A stretch of 64,000 nt of DNA, taken from positions 1-64,000 of the forward strand of contig WHUX01000120.1 of assembly GCA_015179025.1 (NCBI GenBank), read 5' to 3'. The position numbers and the translations under genes were made by a program. Positions 46,993 through 57,106 of the stretch are shown here, piece by piece. Position 1 is the first letter of the stretch. Every line of letters starts with the position of its first letter. The notes under the pieces were generated by a model, which searched no databases, was not told the DNA's origin, and saw only the letters and a program-made list of their open reading frames with translations. The stretch comes from Terfezia claveryi. Its lineage: Eukaryota > Ascomycota > Pezizomycetes > Pezizales > Pezizaceae.

Positions 46993-48283
46993 TCAAGAAT
47001 GCATTGTTCCCTTCCTGCCCCCATTCCCGTGCTCAACATCAACAATGACATTCGTCGTCCTATAGATTCCTCCGCTAACAACGATGTTTCCCTCGCTCTC
47101 GTTTACCAGTCTCTTGCCTCGGATCTCGGTTGTGTGAACTACTGTATCGCCTGAAACGGATTTGCTGCCTTGACCGTTGAATGATCGCAGTTCAACACCC
47201 TTGCTCTGTGCCTTATAACCATTCTTGTTTCCATACTTGGAGCGAAAGACACTAGATCCTCCAATTAAACCTTTAAGCAATGGCTTCAATGCCGGAGCCG
47301 AGCTAGAAATTATGGCTGCATTGAGCTCCACTTGAGACCAAATAAGGATATGGGCACCGTCGTATGGCTTGTCTTTTGAATGTTGGAAGATGTAAAGTGC
47401 GTTAATGCGGACGATTGACGCGATGACCGCAATTCCTCCGACAGAGAAGACAAGGAGAAGCATAACTATAAACATCAGTACGTTACACCGTGTAAGTAAT
47501 TACAAGCAATAGCAATTAGAAGTAACTTAAACAACATACGTACCTCGCTTGGTCTTGTTAACTTGCAGTTTGAGGAGCGTAGGTATAGGGAGCATGAGGA
47601 TGACGATATCCGAACCAATATTGAACCCCGCTTGTCCATAATAGATCGGGATAAGGTCACGGCAACCTTTGGGCCATGTCACTGGGTTCCACGCATCACT
47701 TGGTTTCTTACACTCAAAGGCATTGAGGAGAACCATAACAATAGTGTACAGAGTGACTATACCTCCAGTGATCCAAATAGCACGCTGATATGTCTTGTTG
47801 GGGGACAACCGGTGGTAAAAGGCAAGCACGGATAGCTTCACGAAGAAAAGTGATATTGGATACATCAATTGGTAAATGTACCATACTTTCAACGTCACAA
47901 CAAATTGTGCAAGAGCCTCTGACATACGGGTAGGGTCGAATTTTGGTAGGTCTGCTGCATGAGTACTGTCACCTGTGTCAATAATCTTTTCTAAATTCCC
48001 TCTATAATTCTTATACTTTAAACTTACCCAGTCCCAGTGTCGACTTGATACCAGTTGAGAACACCTATTCCCCAAACAGTGGACTACATATAGTCAGTCT
48101 CGAGGATGATGATTGAGAAATTGAAAAAGGGCTTACCAATGCGACAAGTATGATCCAGTCATCGGCCCCAATCCTCCGTACGATGAATTGGCGACAATAG
48201 AACCTGAGGGCAACGAATATTGTCGATACTGCAAGCAAGGAGAATGCAACACCGAGTAAAATAGGCCCTAAATATCTCGGCAT
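46993..48283 (-). CDS. Rhodopsin-domain (PTH11-like) integral membrane protein, 4 exons
   Basis: Exons 48283-48137, 48083-48028, 47965-47544 and 47465-46993 join in frame to 365 residues. Donors are GTAAGC, GTAAGT and GTACGT, with AG acceptors. The fungal rhodopsin-domain signature is clear: first helix plus ALRFYCR, RIGADDWIILVAL (37-49), a VDTGTGTHAADLP loop with the usual G-x-G-x-H, then FFVKLSVLAFYHRL and AWNPVTWPKGC. DIVILMLPIPTLLKLQ, the final helices and a polar C-tail follow. Seven membrane segments are expected. This large family in filamentous ascomycetes includes PTH11-type receptors of the plasma membrane; no CFEM domain is present here. Ligand and pathway are unknown. The gene is intact with no sign of transposon damage. 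Confidence 0.9.
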
Positions 48284-49455
48284 GACTAGAAACGGCTGAC
48301 TGTTCGAATACTGATATGAAAGAGCCTCGATATTAGCTGCGGTAGTATATCAGCAGTGGGCTTTGCTTCTCTATTCGCAGTTCAAAAGTGACTGGCGTTG
48401 TTACTGAGTTGACCGGATAGTTTTCGAAGTTGGTCCTTGACTCGACAAAGTCACGGCGTTTCAATCGTATAAGTAACGTTGACGTCGATCCTGGGATTGA
48501 GGTGGTTCAAGAAATAAATGTTAATTGCAGCGAGTACCTATTCATATTCCATTTTCGCCACTAAGTTCTTGATACAAGGATCCATCAACCGCCGGAGTTT
48601 TACGAATTCGGTATTATATCGCTTAACTTGAAGGGCCCTAGACGCACCCAACGCACCCCAGCACGCAAAGTTCCTTGTATCGCCTTTTTCCTTGATTGTG
48701 CAAGGGGCATTGATATGTACCCGGGTCAGGCATATCAGAATGGCAGGGGAGGGGAAGTACCACTTTCTCACCACTTTTACAGCGCCAACGAGCGCATAAG
48801 AAGAACGTAAACTGTCAAAATGAGGACTCTTAAGTGTGCCGTCCCGAAGAAAATACCTTCTTGAGTGAATGTGCTATGATTATGGGAATATTCTCCTTTA
48901 CCGCACCTGATGGCGACTTACCAATCGCCTTCAGCAACAGATATACGAACATATATACGAAGAAATGAAGATATGAAAAGGGACATTATGTTTTGAATGA
49001 CAGATCTATTCCTTTTCTTTGATGCATTCATTTTAAATGTGGGGAGGTGCAAAGGAGCATGTGGCCTCAGCGGTGAGATTTCAATTAACTTCGCTGCCTC
49101 AGCCGAATTAACTTCGCTGCCTCAGCCGAATTAACTTAAATACGAGTAATGAGATACACCAAAAGAAAAACAACATGAGGTCTGAGGACCAGGCATGGCA
49201 AAACTGATCACACGCATGCAAAATTCAAGGATTATTATGCTTCGTACAGATGGTTGAACTCAACCTTTACATAGTAAACTTTTCCGAAATCCCAGCGCAC
49301 TAGTGTAAGGAAATTGCCATGTAGTAGCTGCCCCCACATTGCTTGGTGCCCGGCAATTCCGTCTCCAAATTTGGCCTTTATCCATGAACCGGCTAGTGCA
49401 GAGAGCTTTGAAGAAAATCTCGCTAAAGACATGATTTGTTTCCGATTATCTACCT
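48284..49455. other. Intergenic; 23-bp direct duplication at 49083-49135
   Basis: The interval begins as the presumptive promoter of the rhodopsin-domain gene. AATTAACTTCGCTGCCTCAG recurs with a 23-bp period at 49083 and 49106. No coding sequence recognised. Confidence 0.45.
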
Positions 49456-49555
49456 TTTTTTTAAAAATAAATAAAATATATTCATTATTTATATGCCGTC
49501 CCCGGTGGGAAGACCATGATGGACCATCCAGAAATCTAGGTAGATTCAGAGCGCC
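49456..49555 (-). mobile_element. Degraded solo LINE family A tail
   Basis: T-run and A-rich stretch, then CCCCGGTGGGAAGACCATGA and AGGTAGATTCAGAG, weakly following the tail order seen at 53.36-53.45 kb. Confidence 0.45.
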
Positions 49556-49741
49556 CCCCGATCCAGTTTGGTTGGCACACCCCAATCCTGTTGGAGAGGT
49601 AGTATATTGTATGTACCTCTCTCAGGTTGGTGATTTTGCATATGCAATATACATGCAGCTTGGCGTTATTCATCTTAAAAATGGGTTGTAGACACCATGT
49701 AGTAATGAGTTTTACCTTTACTGTTGCCTGTACTCTGCCCT

Positions 49742-49785
49742 GAATATAGTCTGGCTTGTACTAGCCCCTCGGTACCCGGAATATA
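49742..49785. repeat. Micro-insertion with 7-bp duplication
   Basis: GAATATA at 49742-49748 and 49779-49785 flanks TAGTCTGGCTTGTACTAGCC followed by CCTCGGTA. The first bases of the insert overlap the duplication. Confidence 0.65.
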
Positions 49786-50154
49786 CCTATATGACTACCT
49801 TGAATATAGGTACCTAATGCTTTAATACGTCCATAATGTATCTTGTGTAGTATTCCAAGCCTGCTGTATTCGTGATTCATATGCCAAGTTGCTCCGCATA
49901 GCCGAAGTAGCCTTAGCATACTTTAGCAGACGCTGCATATGGCAACATAGGGACAATTAAGACGTTCTTGTGAGCGTACAATATACTCTCGGTGTTTGGG
50001 CAAACCTAGCACTGATCACGTTTTGTCCTAGCAGTTACACTCTCCAACAGTTCTGCACGTATAGAAGCTACTCAGGTTGTAGGAGGCAAGCAAACCCGAA
50101 GACAATGACTAACAAATAAGGTTCGTCGTGCCAGTACCGGCACGAGTGTCAAAC

Positions 50155-50187
50155 CTTAGATATTGTGCGAGCCAGACTACTTAGATA
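50155..50187. repeat. Micro-insertion with perfect 8-bp duplication
   Basis: CTTAGATA at 50155-50162 and 50180-50187 brackets exactly TTGTGCGAGCCAGACTA (17 bp, reverse orientation). Confidence 0.88.
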
Positions 50188-50439
50188 AGGACTTCCGGTT
50201 TTGACAATTGGGTTAGGAACAAAACTTTATTGTTTTTATTTTTATTTTAAATACTGGGGTAAGGAACAAAGGAATCAAGTTAGAACCGTACTGTACTACC
50301 TGCAGGTAGCATGGGCAGTCAGAGAGTAAATAAGGAGATTCTTCACATAGCTAGAGTGTGCCGTCGAAGGATTTGCTGGGTCAGGGGACACGTTAGTTAG
50401 TCAGCAGTGGACTGGTATTTCTATCCTCCGTATCTAAGC

Positions 50440-50610
50440 AATTGTCAGGGCGGTCGGCGAGACCCTGAGGGCCTTGGGTGTCACATTGCTGGCAATTTGC
50501 TGCAGTTAAAACATTCTTCGGGTCCTGAACAGACAGCGAGAGTGACCTGCGCAACCGACATACCTAGGCAGCGGAAAGGGCCCCGAGCGGCAGTCAGCAC
50601 ATCCTAGGGG
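50440..50610 (+). repeat. Dispersed repeat E, copy 2
   Basis: Matches 9350-9515 in order (GCGAGACCCTGAGGGCCTTG; TTCTTCGGG; GGAAAGGGCCCCGAGCGGCA). Same strand, diverged centre. The sequence to about 50760 shows no gene. Confidence 0.6.
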
Positions 50611-50766
50611 TGTGCTGGGCTCGACAGGACGGTTCTAAAGCCGGGTCGGTCCTTGCGGCTTCCAAACTCTTTGGTATGTAACTCCAGGTACTGCTCCCGA
50701 TACTGATAGTCATTGCTGCTATGCTTACGTCCCCAGGCAACTCCGTTACTAGATCCCGCTAGGCCT

Positions 50767-50801
50767 GGGCATGAGTGGTCTGATCGAGACTAGGGCACGA
50801 G
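50767..50801. repeat. Micro-insertion (sister form) with 9-bp duplication
   Basis: GGGCATGAG (50767-50775) and GGGCACGAG (50793-50801), differing at one base, bracket TGGTCTGATCGAGACTA (17 bp). Confidence 0.75.
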
Positions 50802-50828
50802 CCTCGAGTCGAGCCTTGGGGGTAGGCT

Positions 50829-50905
50829 CGAGCCCGCTCATGGTTTTACAAAGGAGCTCGAGCCCGCTCGTGGTTTTAGAAAGGAGGCTCGAGCCGGCTC
50901 ACGGG
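50829..50905 (+). repeat. Tandem repeat, about 31-bp unit
   Basis: GGCTCGAGCCCGCTCATGG plus TTTTACAAAGGA is repeated about 2.5 times from about 50829. It contains the palindrome GGCTCGAGCC. Confidence 0.75.
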
Positions 50906-51198
50906 AATTACAAGAATGCATAGATAACTTCGCACGCTACATATCTGTGTAGGCCATGGAAAATAAGAAAGACGCAGCAATATGAAAGATGTGGATATAA
51001 ACAGACATGGAAATAGGAAGAATCTATTTCAACTCTCATCACCCACCTAAAGTCCGAGCGAAATCAGACGATACATAGGACTGCAATATGTAGTAACCGA
51101 GCAAATTGTGGGTTTCAACCATAACGAGATACAGCGGTGATTTCATTAATAATTTAATTTGCTCAGTTTCCCCCTTTTGTGTTGGGAGGCGTGGTTGG

Positions 51199-51504
51199 TT
51201 ACGTCGGGAATTGAGCGATTGTAGTTGTAACTTTTGCTGCTACTTTCCATAGCAATAAATTTTTGGTTACATATGGCTCCTGAATAAACTGCCGATTAAT
51301 GAATAGCCTAGGACTGTAGAGATTGTTGTTATACCGACAAGATCCAGGGCCAGAAACTGTATAACAACCATCTGGTAAGAATTTTCCAAGGGAGGTAATG
51401 CTGCCGGCGGAGGTTGTGTTACAGAGGTCTCTCGATACAAAGCATACCGGATCTAAGCATATATTGGTTACAAGCGAACATTCGCCAGTCCCACATAGCA
51501 GCAT
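51199..51504 (-). pseudogene. Cysteine-rich ORF partly made of a MITE
   Basis: The minus-strand frame from ATG 51504 encodes 101 residues with seven Cys. The first ~26 residues lie inside the MITE at 51428-51547. The remainder (CNTTSAGSITSLGKFLPDGC, then YTVSGPGSCRYNNN) looks like a piece of a small secreted cysteine-rich protein whose own start was lost or interrupted by the MITE. There is no signal peptide on the present frame. Family unknown. Confidence 0.35.
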
Positions 51505-51547
51505 ATTTTTTTCGCTTAGTCACCATACATATGCTTGTGTCGAGAGA
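51428..51547. repeat. MITE-like element, family 'TTACAAGCATAT', copy 2
   Basis: The inverted ends TCTCTCGATACAAAGCATA (51428-51446) and ATATGCTTGTGTCGAGAGA (51529-51547) bracket 120 bp. The interior shares CCACATAG and GCTTAGTCACCATACAT with the copy at 62.8 kb and, inverted, with the copy at 1.1 kb. Confidence 0.75.
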
Positions 51548-51769
51548 AGCGCTAAACCACAAATAGGCACTTATCGATAAGAAATTACCCCGCAGAATTG
51601 CATCTCCTAGACAATCCTAATGCGATAACAACTGAATCCTATGATTGAGGGTCCCTCAATCTTGAACGAATATTTTCGGCTTAGAACGTCGATTACAATT
51701 TTCAATTTAATCGCTTGATTATTTTAAGACTGAATACCCCTATTCGTACTTATTGACTTATGAGGAATT

Positions 51770-52129
51770 TCAAGAGATGCTATGGTTTCGGGATTTGGGG
51801 AATATCGGCATTGGGATGGGAGTACCATTATAATCATCGTGGTGGACATAGACAAAACGGAAGTCAAAAAAATCTACAACACCAGGGATTCCTACGTGGT
51901 CACCCACTGCGGTGCTAGCCCGGCGATCTAAAGTTCCGATATGGACGAACTCATCGGGGGTAAGGTGTTCGTTTAACAACAGAATGTAATCTTTCGGTGG
52001 GGCAGTGGACTGGGACTTTGGAACTTCAAGGCGAAGATTTTGTTGGACATGTTTATGGCTGAAGTAGGTACTCAATGGTCTCGCTCTGATCTTCGAGTGT
52101 TCTCTAGTTGGTTCTGTAATTATCCTCGA
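51770..52129 (-). CDS. Coding-like terminal segment, unknown family (partial)
   Basis: The open minus-strand frame from just after TGA (52132-52130) to TGA at 51770 has no ATG near its head. It reads LRLEVPKSQSTAPPKDYILL, DEFVHIGTLDRRASTAVGDH, then GIPGVVDFFDFRFVYVHHDD and YNGTPIPMPIF. It is strongly protein-like and probably the last exon of a gene whose upstream part overlaps or was replaced by the repeat at 52240-52840. No family recognised. Confidence is limited because no upstream exon was found. Confidence 0.4.
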   Translation of the reverse strand, partial: SRIITEPTREHSKIRARPLSTYFSHKHVQQNLRLEVPKSQSTAPPKDYILLLNEHLTPDEFVHIGTLDRRASTAVGDHVGIPGVVDFFDFRFVYVHHDDYNGTPIPMPIFPKSRNHSIS

Positions 52130-52239
52130 TCAATTTGAGCTTCGAACTATAGTATCTAGAATCAGGTTGAGCAGGATCTTGAGAGTTGTAGAGGGTTAAA
52201 TCTTGGAAGATGTGAAGAGTTTAATTATCCTGGATATTT

Positions 52240-52840
52240 GCTTGAACATCTGGAAGCCGATGGGGAATCAGAATATATGTAAATAGCTGAAGAAATACTC
52301 ACATCATGGTAAAGTCGATTGTAGGAAAGCAATGAGCCCAAATGATAAAAGGTAAAGTAGATTATAGGAAAGCAAGATAAAAAATAGCTGATAGTATGAT
52401 GGAAGGGCGAGAAGCTGACTGAGTTGGAGGAAGAGAAGGAGAAGGAGGGCAAAAAGGTGGTAGGGTATCTTGACTGAGGGTAGGGTATGGTGGTGGTGTT
52501 GGTAGCTGATTTCCTAATTAGGTATCTCCTTATTAGGATACTAATAGTCTCGGATACTGAGCCATCTTGGCGGCGGGTTGGGAGGTTATGTTGAAAATTA
52601 CAGATGCAAAATACGAGAACAGCTGGCAATCTGTAGTCTCAGGCCAAAGACCAGTGAAGCATCAATATAAACAACTTTAAATAAGCTCTGCCCAAGCCAA
52701 TTTTGTATGGGAAAATAAGAATTAATTTGTAATAGGAGACTCTGGGCTCCATGGTTTATTACAAGGGTGAAGGAATTATGGAGGTCATGTATCTTCACTA
52801 CTGCCTCGAGGCAGATCTCTCCAATATGCCTGACTAGCGA
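52240..52840 (+). repeat. Dispersed 0.55-0.6-kb repeat F, copy 1
   Basis: Shares long ordered blocks with 58430-58970 on the same strand: AGCAATGAGCCCAAATG, GTAGCTGATTTCCTAATT, GATGCAAAATACGAGAACAG, AGCATCAATATAAACAAC, GGTCATGTATCTTCACTAC and CAGATCTC.CCAATATG. Minus-strand frames here are low-complexity Ser/Tyr/Phe and not convincing. No transposon ends or LTR signals were identified. Confidence 0.75.
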
Positions 52841-53361
52841 TGCCATCGGGTTTCATTTTCTACAAATTCTGCCTCCCCCTCCCTCCCTTCCCTCCTTGCC
52901 CGCCACCCCCTACCCAACTCCTTATGGATCTGTGTAACGGGGCTGTGGCTATGAGCTCGTTCCAGGGAGCGCTTGGGCTATGAACTATGGACTATGGTAT
53001 AGAGAGACTATGGTATAGAGAGATTCTATGACAAGGAGGAACGTAATGTATTCAGCACGGCTAAGATACAGGACTTCTTTTTTATTTTTATTTTTTTTTT
53101 TAAAAAAAATCCTTATTTGTATTTTTATTATATACATGGGTGTCATGCAGCCTTTCGGCTATGGCCTATAAACGCTTGAAAACAGACAAACAAAACAAAA
53201 CACCAGAGGTAATAAGAGGTGGTGTCAGGGGACGCAAATCACGAACTACATGGGGGGGTTGCACCGGTTTTTTCGGACCGGGGCGGGGCGGGGGGCTTTT
53301 AGTCGGAGGTTAGGCCGGCTTCGATTGTTTTTCGAAGACCGATGCCATTATTTTTTTTTTT
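52841..53361. other. Intergenic: low-complexity and G-rich stretches
   Basis: Pyrimidine tract at 52870-52915. T/A homopolymer block at 53080-53130. G-rich stretch (GGGGCGGGGCGGGGGG) near 53280. T-run at 53350-53362 that forms the poly-A end of the adjoining minus-strand LINE. Confidence 0.5.
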
Positions 53362-54360
53362 TTAAATACTTAGTACTCCTATGCAGCCCCAATGGGGGGG
53401 CTATGAGGAGCCACACGGAAACCCGGTGGATTCAAGGGTAAGGCCAGTTAATCGGCCAGACCCGCGCGAAGTAAATACAAATATGACTGATGAACTGTAA
53501 AAGGAGGACTGAACTAAAATGAGAACGAAGGGAATTCGTAGAGTGACCCAACTATAACTGATGAACTGTAAAAGGAGAACTGAACTAACATGCGAACTAT
53601 CATGGGACGCGAGCGAAGGGAATTCGTAAAGTGACCTGAACTGCTCCTAAGTGAGCTCTTTATATATGAACCTGAAAAAGGCCTCCGTGGCCTCATAGCT
53701 ATCTTCCCCTTCCTTTCTCCATACCGCCTTATCGAGCTCTTCCCAGCTGCTCCTTGCCCCCAACAGGGCTCTCCGGTGTCGGTTGAAACGTGGGCAAGAA
53801 AAGACGATGTGCTCTCCTGTCTCGGTGGGGTGTCCGCACACGCACTCTGCTGAAGCTGCTTTGCCGATGTGGTGTAGCCAGCTCTTCTATGGGCCTCTGT
53901 TCGTGCGTGTCCATGTAAAGGCTGAGAGGGCATGTCGATTCCACTCCGTTCTTCTGGTCCCGTATCCGGCTTTTGTTCTTTCTTCCTTGCGGGTGGCTTT
54001 CGAGGATGCGCGGAGACCTCCTTCTGTGATGGTCCGCTTGTGGCCTGTTACTTCTCCTAGGTGGGACTGGAAACAGGCGATCCGGTCCGCTTTTTCGTTC
54101 CCTGGGATACCGAGGTGGCCTCTGACCCATGCTAGCTGGAGGTCTCTGTGCGGGTTTGAAATCAGCTGCGCCTTGATTTCTTTCTCAATGCCAGAGCGGG
54201 GGGGGGACCCTGCACTCATGTTGCGTACTGATTGAATTGCCGCTCGTGAGTCTGAGAGGATGGTTAGCATGTCTGTGTCCTCGGTGCTTATTGCCAGTTG
54301 CATTGCGTAGAGTTGACCGATGCCATTAGATTTGATCACCGAAATGAGAGTGGGGAGATT
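53350..54360 (-). mobile_element. LINE family A, 3' part: RNase H, zinc knuckle, UTR, poly-A
   Basis: Read on minus: RNase H tail, knuckle, then a 3' UTR with a ~70-bp tandem duplication (GATGAACTGTAAAAGGAG; GAAGGGAATTCGTA) at 53478-53640. The diagnostic tail block (53420-53465) and a poly-A end at 53350-53362 follow. This is the best family A copy and the reference for the solo tails elsewhere. Its 5' side abuts a different LINE at about 54340-54368. Confidence 0.85.
53647..54339 (-). pseudogene. LINE A ORF2 C-terminus: RNase H and CCHC-like knuckle
   Basis: Frame 54339-53887: AMQLAISTEDTDMLTILSDS (second catalytic Asp in SDSRAA) and WVRGHLGIPGNEKADRIA (last Asp). The first TDGS motif is missing. 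After a frameshift, VCGHPTETGEHIVFSCPRF forms an imperfect knuckle, then SWEELDKAVWRKEGED and a stop at 53647. Non-functional. Confidence 0.85.
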
Positions 54361-54367
54361 CTCGTCG

Positions 54368-55034
54368 TTAGACGAGCTCGGTGAAATTGAGTGAGTGGGG
54401 GGACCGGTCCGGGCACTCGATTATCATGTGAGGACGGTTGGCATTGGGGGCGTTGCACCAGGGGCAGTTTCCTGTGTGTCGACCGATCCTTTGGAGGTAT
54501 TGTGGGAACCAGCCATGTCCGAGTCGAACGGTGCTGACCCAGTGTGATAACCGGCGGGGGAGGTATCCTTTGGCGCCTGTGTTGCCAGGGTTTCGGGGGG
54601 GGTGGGTAGGTGTGCGGGGGTTTACTCGGTTGTCAAAGTCTTTGAGCGTGAACTCATTGATGAACACTTTGATACCGGCTTTTGGTTGGTTTGGAGGGGG
54701 CGGAGGGATCCTCAATGAGTGGGAGGATGTGGTTGAGTACTCCGTCGAGCTGCAGATATGCCAGTCGTGGGAGGCCGACGTTGGTCGTCCAGGCGGGGGC
54801 ATAGTTTTGATAATTCTTGGGAGCCCTGGAGTTGTATTTCCTCGGACGGTTCCAAGGTAGTAGGGTGTAGAGGGGGTGGTCAGGGGTAATCCCAGTCAGG
54901 CGGGCTGCACAGGAGATTGCGCATATTTTAATGAGTGTATCTGGGGCGGGGAGGCCTGTTTCCACGCAGATTGCGCGAATTTCAGACTTCTGCCAACCAC
55001 CAGTCACCAACTTTGCGGCAGCACGAATGCACAT
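54368..55034 (-). pseudogene. LINE ORF2 connection region and zinc knuckle
   Basis: Frame 55034-54654 (MCIRAAAKLVTGGWQKSEIR; LIKICAISCAARLTGITPDH) is typical of the region after the RT thumb. Frame 54802-54368 follows with LGHGWFPQYLQRIG and CPWCNAPNANRPHMIIEC, a full C-x2-C-x8-H-x4-C knuckle, and stops 20 codons later. The frameshift between them shows decay. Confidence 0.7.
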
Positions 55035-55204
55035 CCTGAGGGGACGATTTCTTCATTCTTGATGTGTGCTCTAGTATAGATTTCTATACCGAAGGTGAGT
55101 GCGGAGATGACAGTGGCTTTGATTAGTCGAGATACCATCTAGGGTTTGAGTCTCTTGAGGAGCGGAGCCAGTCGGTAGAAGATTTTCTGGGCTTTCGCAC
55201 TCCT

Positions 55205-55854
55205 TCACTCGATGTGGAGTTTGGGTCTTAGGGGTGATTGGAAGAAAACACCGATCCAGCGTTGTTCTCTGTTATTAATGATAGTATGAGGGCCGATTTG
55301 AACAGTCGGTGCCTCGAGAGGGGGGAGTTGCTTCTTGCAGGGAAAGTGGAAGAGTTCGGTCTTTGAGATATCGAAAAGCATTCCACCTAGGTTGGCTTCG
55401 GACTGCATTTCGTTACCTGCGTTGGAGAGGAGGAGGGCATTGGCAGCCCAAGATGCCGATATGGGAGGAGGCAGAAATCGTCGACATAGGAGACTTTAAG
55501 GTCCACTATGTGGCGTGCATCAAATTTGAACAGCTACGAGCTGTAAACGTTGAAGAGAAACGGAGAGAGAGGGGATCCTTGTGGGATGCCAACGCTGACC
55601 GGTGCAAAAGAATGTTCGCAGGCTGCACCATCGGTGATTTTGACAGACCTGCCAGAGAGGCATGATTGAATCCAGTCAACCAAATAAGGGTGGAAGCCAC
55701 ACTCGATCATGATTTCGGCAAGCTGGCCATGGAGAACTTTGTCGAAAGCCCCCATGACATCAAGAAAGAGTGCGGTTGAGAAAAGACCTTGCTGGGAGGC
55801 CTTGGTCACTTTTTCCAGCAGTAGGTGCACTGCATTGAGCGGGGAGCGGGGCAC
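55205..55854 (-). pseudogene. LINE reverse transcriptase fragment
   Basis: Frame 55854-55534 has motif A (ALFLDVMGAFDKV) and motif B (VGIPQGSPLSPFLFNVY). The catalytic motif C (SYVDDFCLLPY; YVDD at 55489-55478) is in another frame after a break. A thumb-like piece follows at 55408-55205 (KTELFHFPCKK). RT N-terminal motifs are missing. Inactive. Confidence 0.85.
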
Positions 55855-55860
55855 GGGGCT

Positions 55861-56218
55861 TCACCTCCTTCTTTTTGAAGACGCGAACTGAGCCAGCGCG
55901 GGAGACGGGGGAGGGGGAGGATGGGGCGTCTTGGATCCTGCCGGTTTGGAGGTGGACTGCCACGCCGGTGGGGTGGCCGGCTGGCGTGGGAGCGGGGAGG
56001 ATGGTAGAGCGTGCGGAGCGGGCACGAGGGGTATGAATGGCGGAGGTGTCTGCCACTTCAGCAGCAGACTCATCCATCTCGGAGTCCCAGCCACCAGACT
56101 GGGAGAGTGCAGTACCGTGCTCAAAGAGCGCGGCTGCGTGGTGAGTGGGAGGGGGGAGGTCTGCAGACCAGCCGGGCTGGGGCACAGGAGGGGCACGGGG
56201 GGGGGGGGTGTTAGACAT
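55861..56218 (-). pseudogene. LINE ORF1-like N-terminal segment
   Basis: ATG at 56218. Pro/Ala/Ser-rich with an acidic stretch (GGWDSEMDESAAEVAD), the disordered lead typical of fungal LINE ORF1 (RNA-binding Gag-like) proteins. The expected C-terminal knuckles are missing because of the deletion at about 55860. The assignment rests mainly on position. Confidence 0.5.
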
Positions 56219-56260
56219 GGCGATGGGGGGGGAAGGCGAACGTTTTTACGCGTCGGCACT

Positions 56261-57106
56261 ACACACGTGTGTGGGGACGAGGACGGGGAAACACACGAGA
56301 ACGCGAGCGGAGAAAGTAAATAAAGCGAACGCTTTTAAATTGAAAAAAGAATTGCGGTACGCAATCGCGGGGGGACACTTGATACCTTTCTCGGTCGAAA
56401 GGATACAAGACGTTCCGTGAGGAGAGAATACAAGAGTGTAGCATCGGGGATCCTTTATAGAGGTCCCCTCCAGACTCCAAAACTTAAGCGTCCATACTTC
56501 CAACATCCCTGAGCGCTCATATCTCCCACATCCCTAAGCGCTCATATCTCCAACATCCCTAGGCGCTCATACTTCCAACATCCCTAAGCGCTTGTGACAT
56601 ATATATTGAGCCTATACTTGGTGAGCCGTGACAATCTGGAGGTGGGTCAGGACCTCGAGGTGGAGGCCTCCTCTTAAAGGCCAGGCCTTCCTTAGTGAGG
56701 ACGAGGGTGAAGGTGGTGCCACTATGGTACAAACTTTGTATGGAAGTGAGTAGATTACGTGAATTATGAGTGAGTAACTCACCTCTATGCTCACATCGTG
56801 GGTGACAATGTGAACGTCCTAGTGAGTCATTTCTCAATGGTGAGTAAAAGTGTGCACCAATGGGTGAAGGATGGTGAAGTAGTTGAACTACTCACCCTCA
56901 TGATTCACTCCCTTACTTACCATGGCACCCATATAAAGTGAGCTTCCTGGTCACTCACTGGAGGTTAGTGTAGTTCGCTCACTTCTTATTCCTCTATGAC
57001 TCACCTCATTCCACTCACTTACTATATGCGATGCTTCTTTATTCACTAGTTCATTCACTATATTATGCCTCTATATTTATTTAATTACATGTTTACTACA
57101 TCTACA
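56261..57106. repeat. 25-bp tandem repeat (56488-56595) and GTGAGT-rich stretch
   Basis: Four units of (A)GCGCTCATACTTCCAACATC plus CCTA lie just beyond the LINE ORF1 head and may be its 5' UTR. From 56700 to 57000, GTGAGT/ACTCAC hexamers recur densely on both strands. Confidence 0.65.

Larger units (their letters stand above)
54368..56260 (-). mobile_element. Second LINE: ORF1-like head fused to partial RT (internal deletion)
   Basis: On minus, an ORF1-like head (56218) runs to about 55860 and then abuts RT sequence in another frame, so the ORF1 end, endonuclease and RT start are deleted. RT motifs, a connecting region and a C-x2-C-x8-H-x4-C knuckle follow, with a stop at 54368. It has no RNase H and a different knuckle from family A, so I treat it as a separate element joined to it. 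The large plus-strand frames here are shadows. Confidence 0.75.

Noticed and set aside
53783..54860. Two long plus-strand frames (about 140-150 codons)
   Set aside because: They are antisense shadows of the minus-strand LINE coding sequence, where recognised RT, RNase H and knuckle motifs lie.
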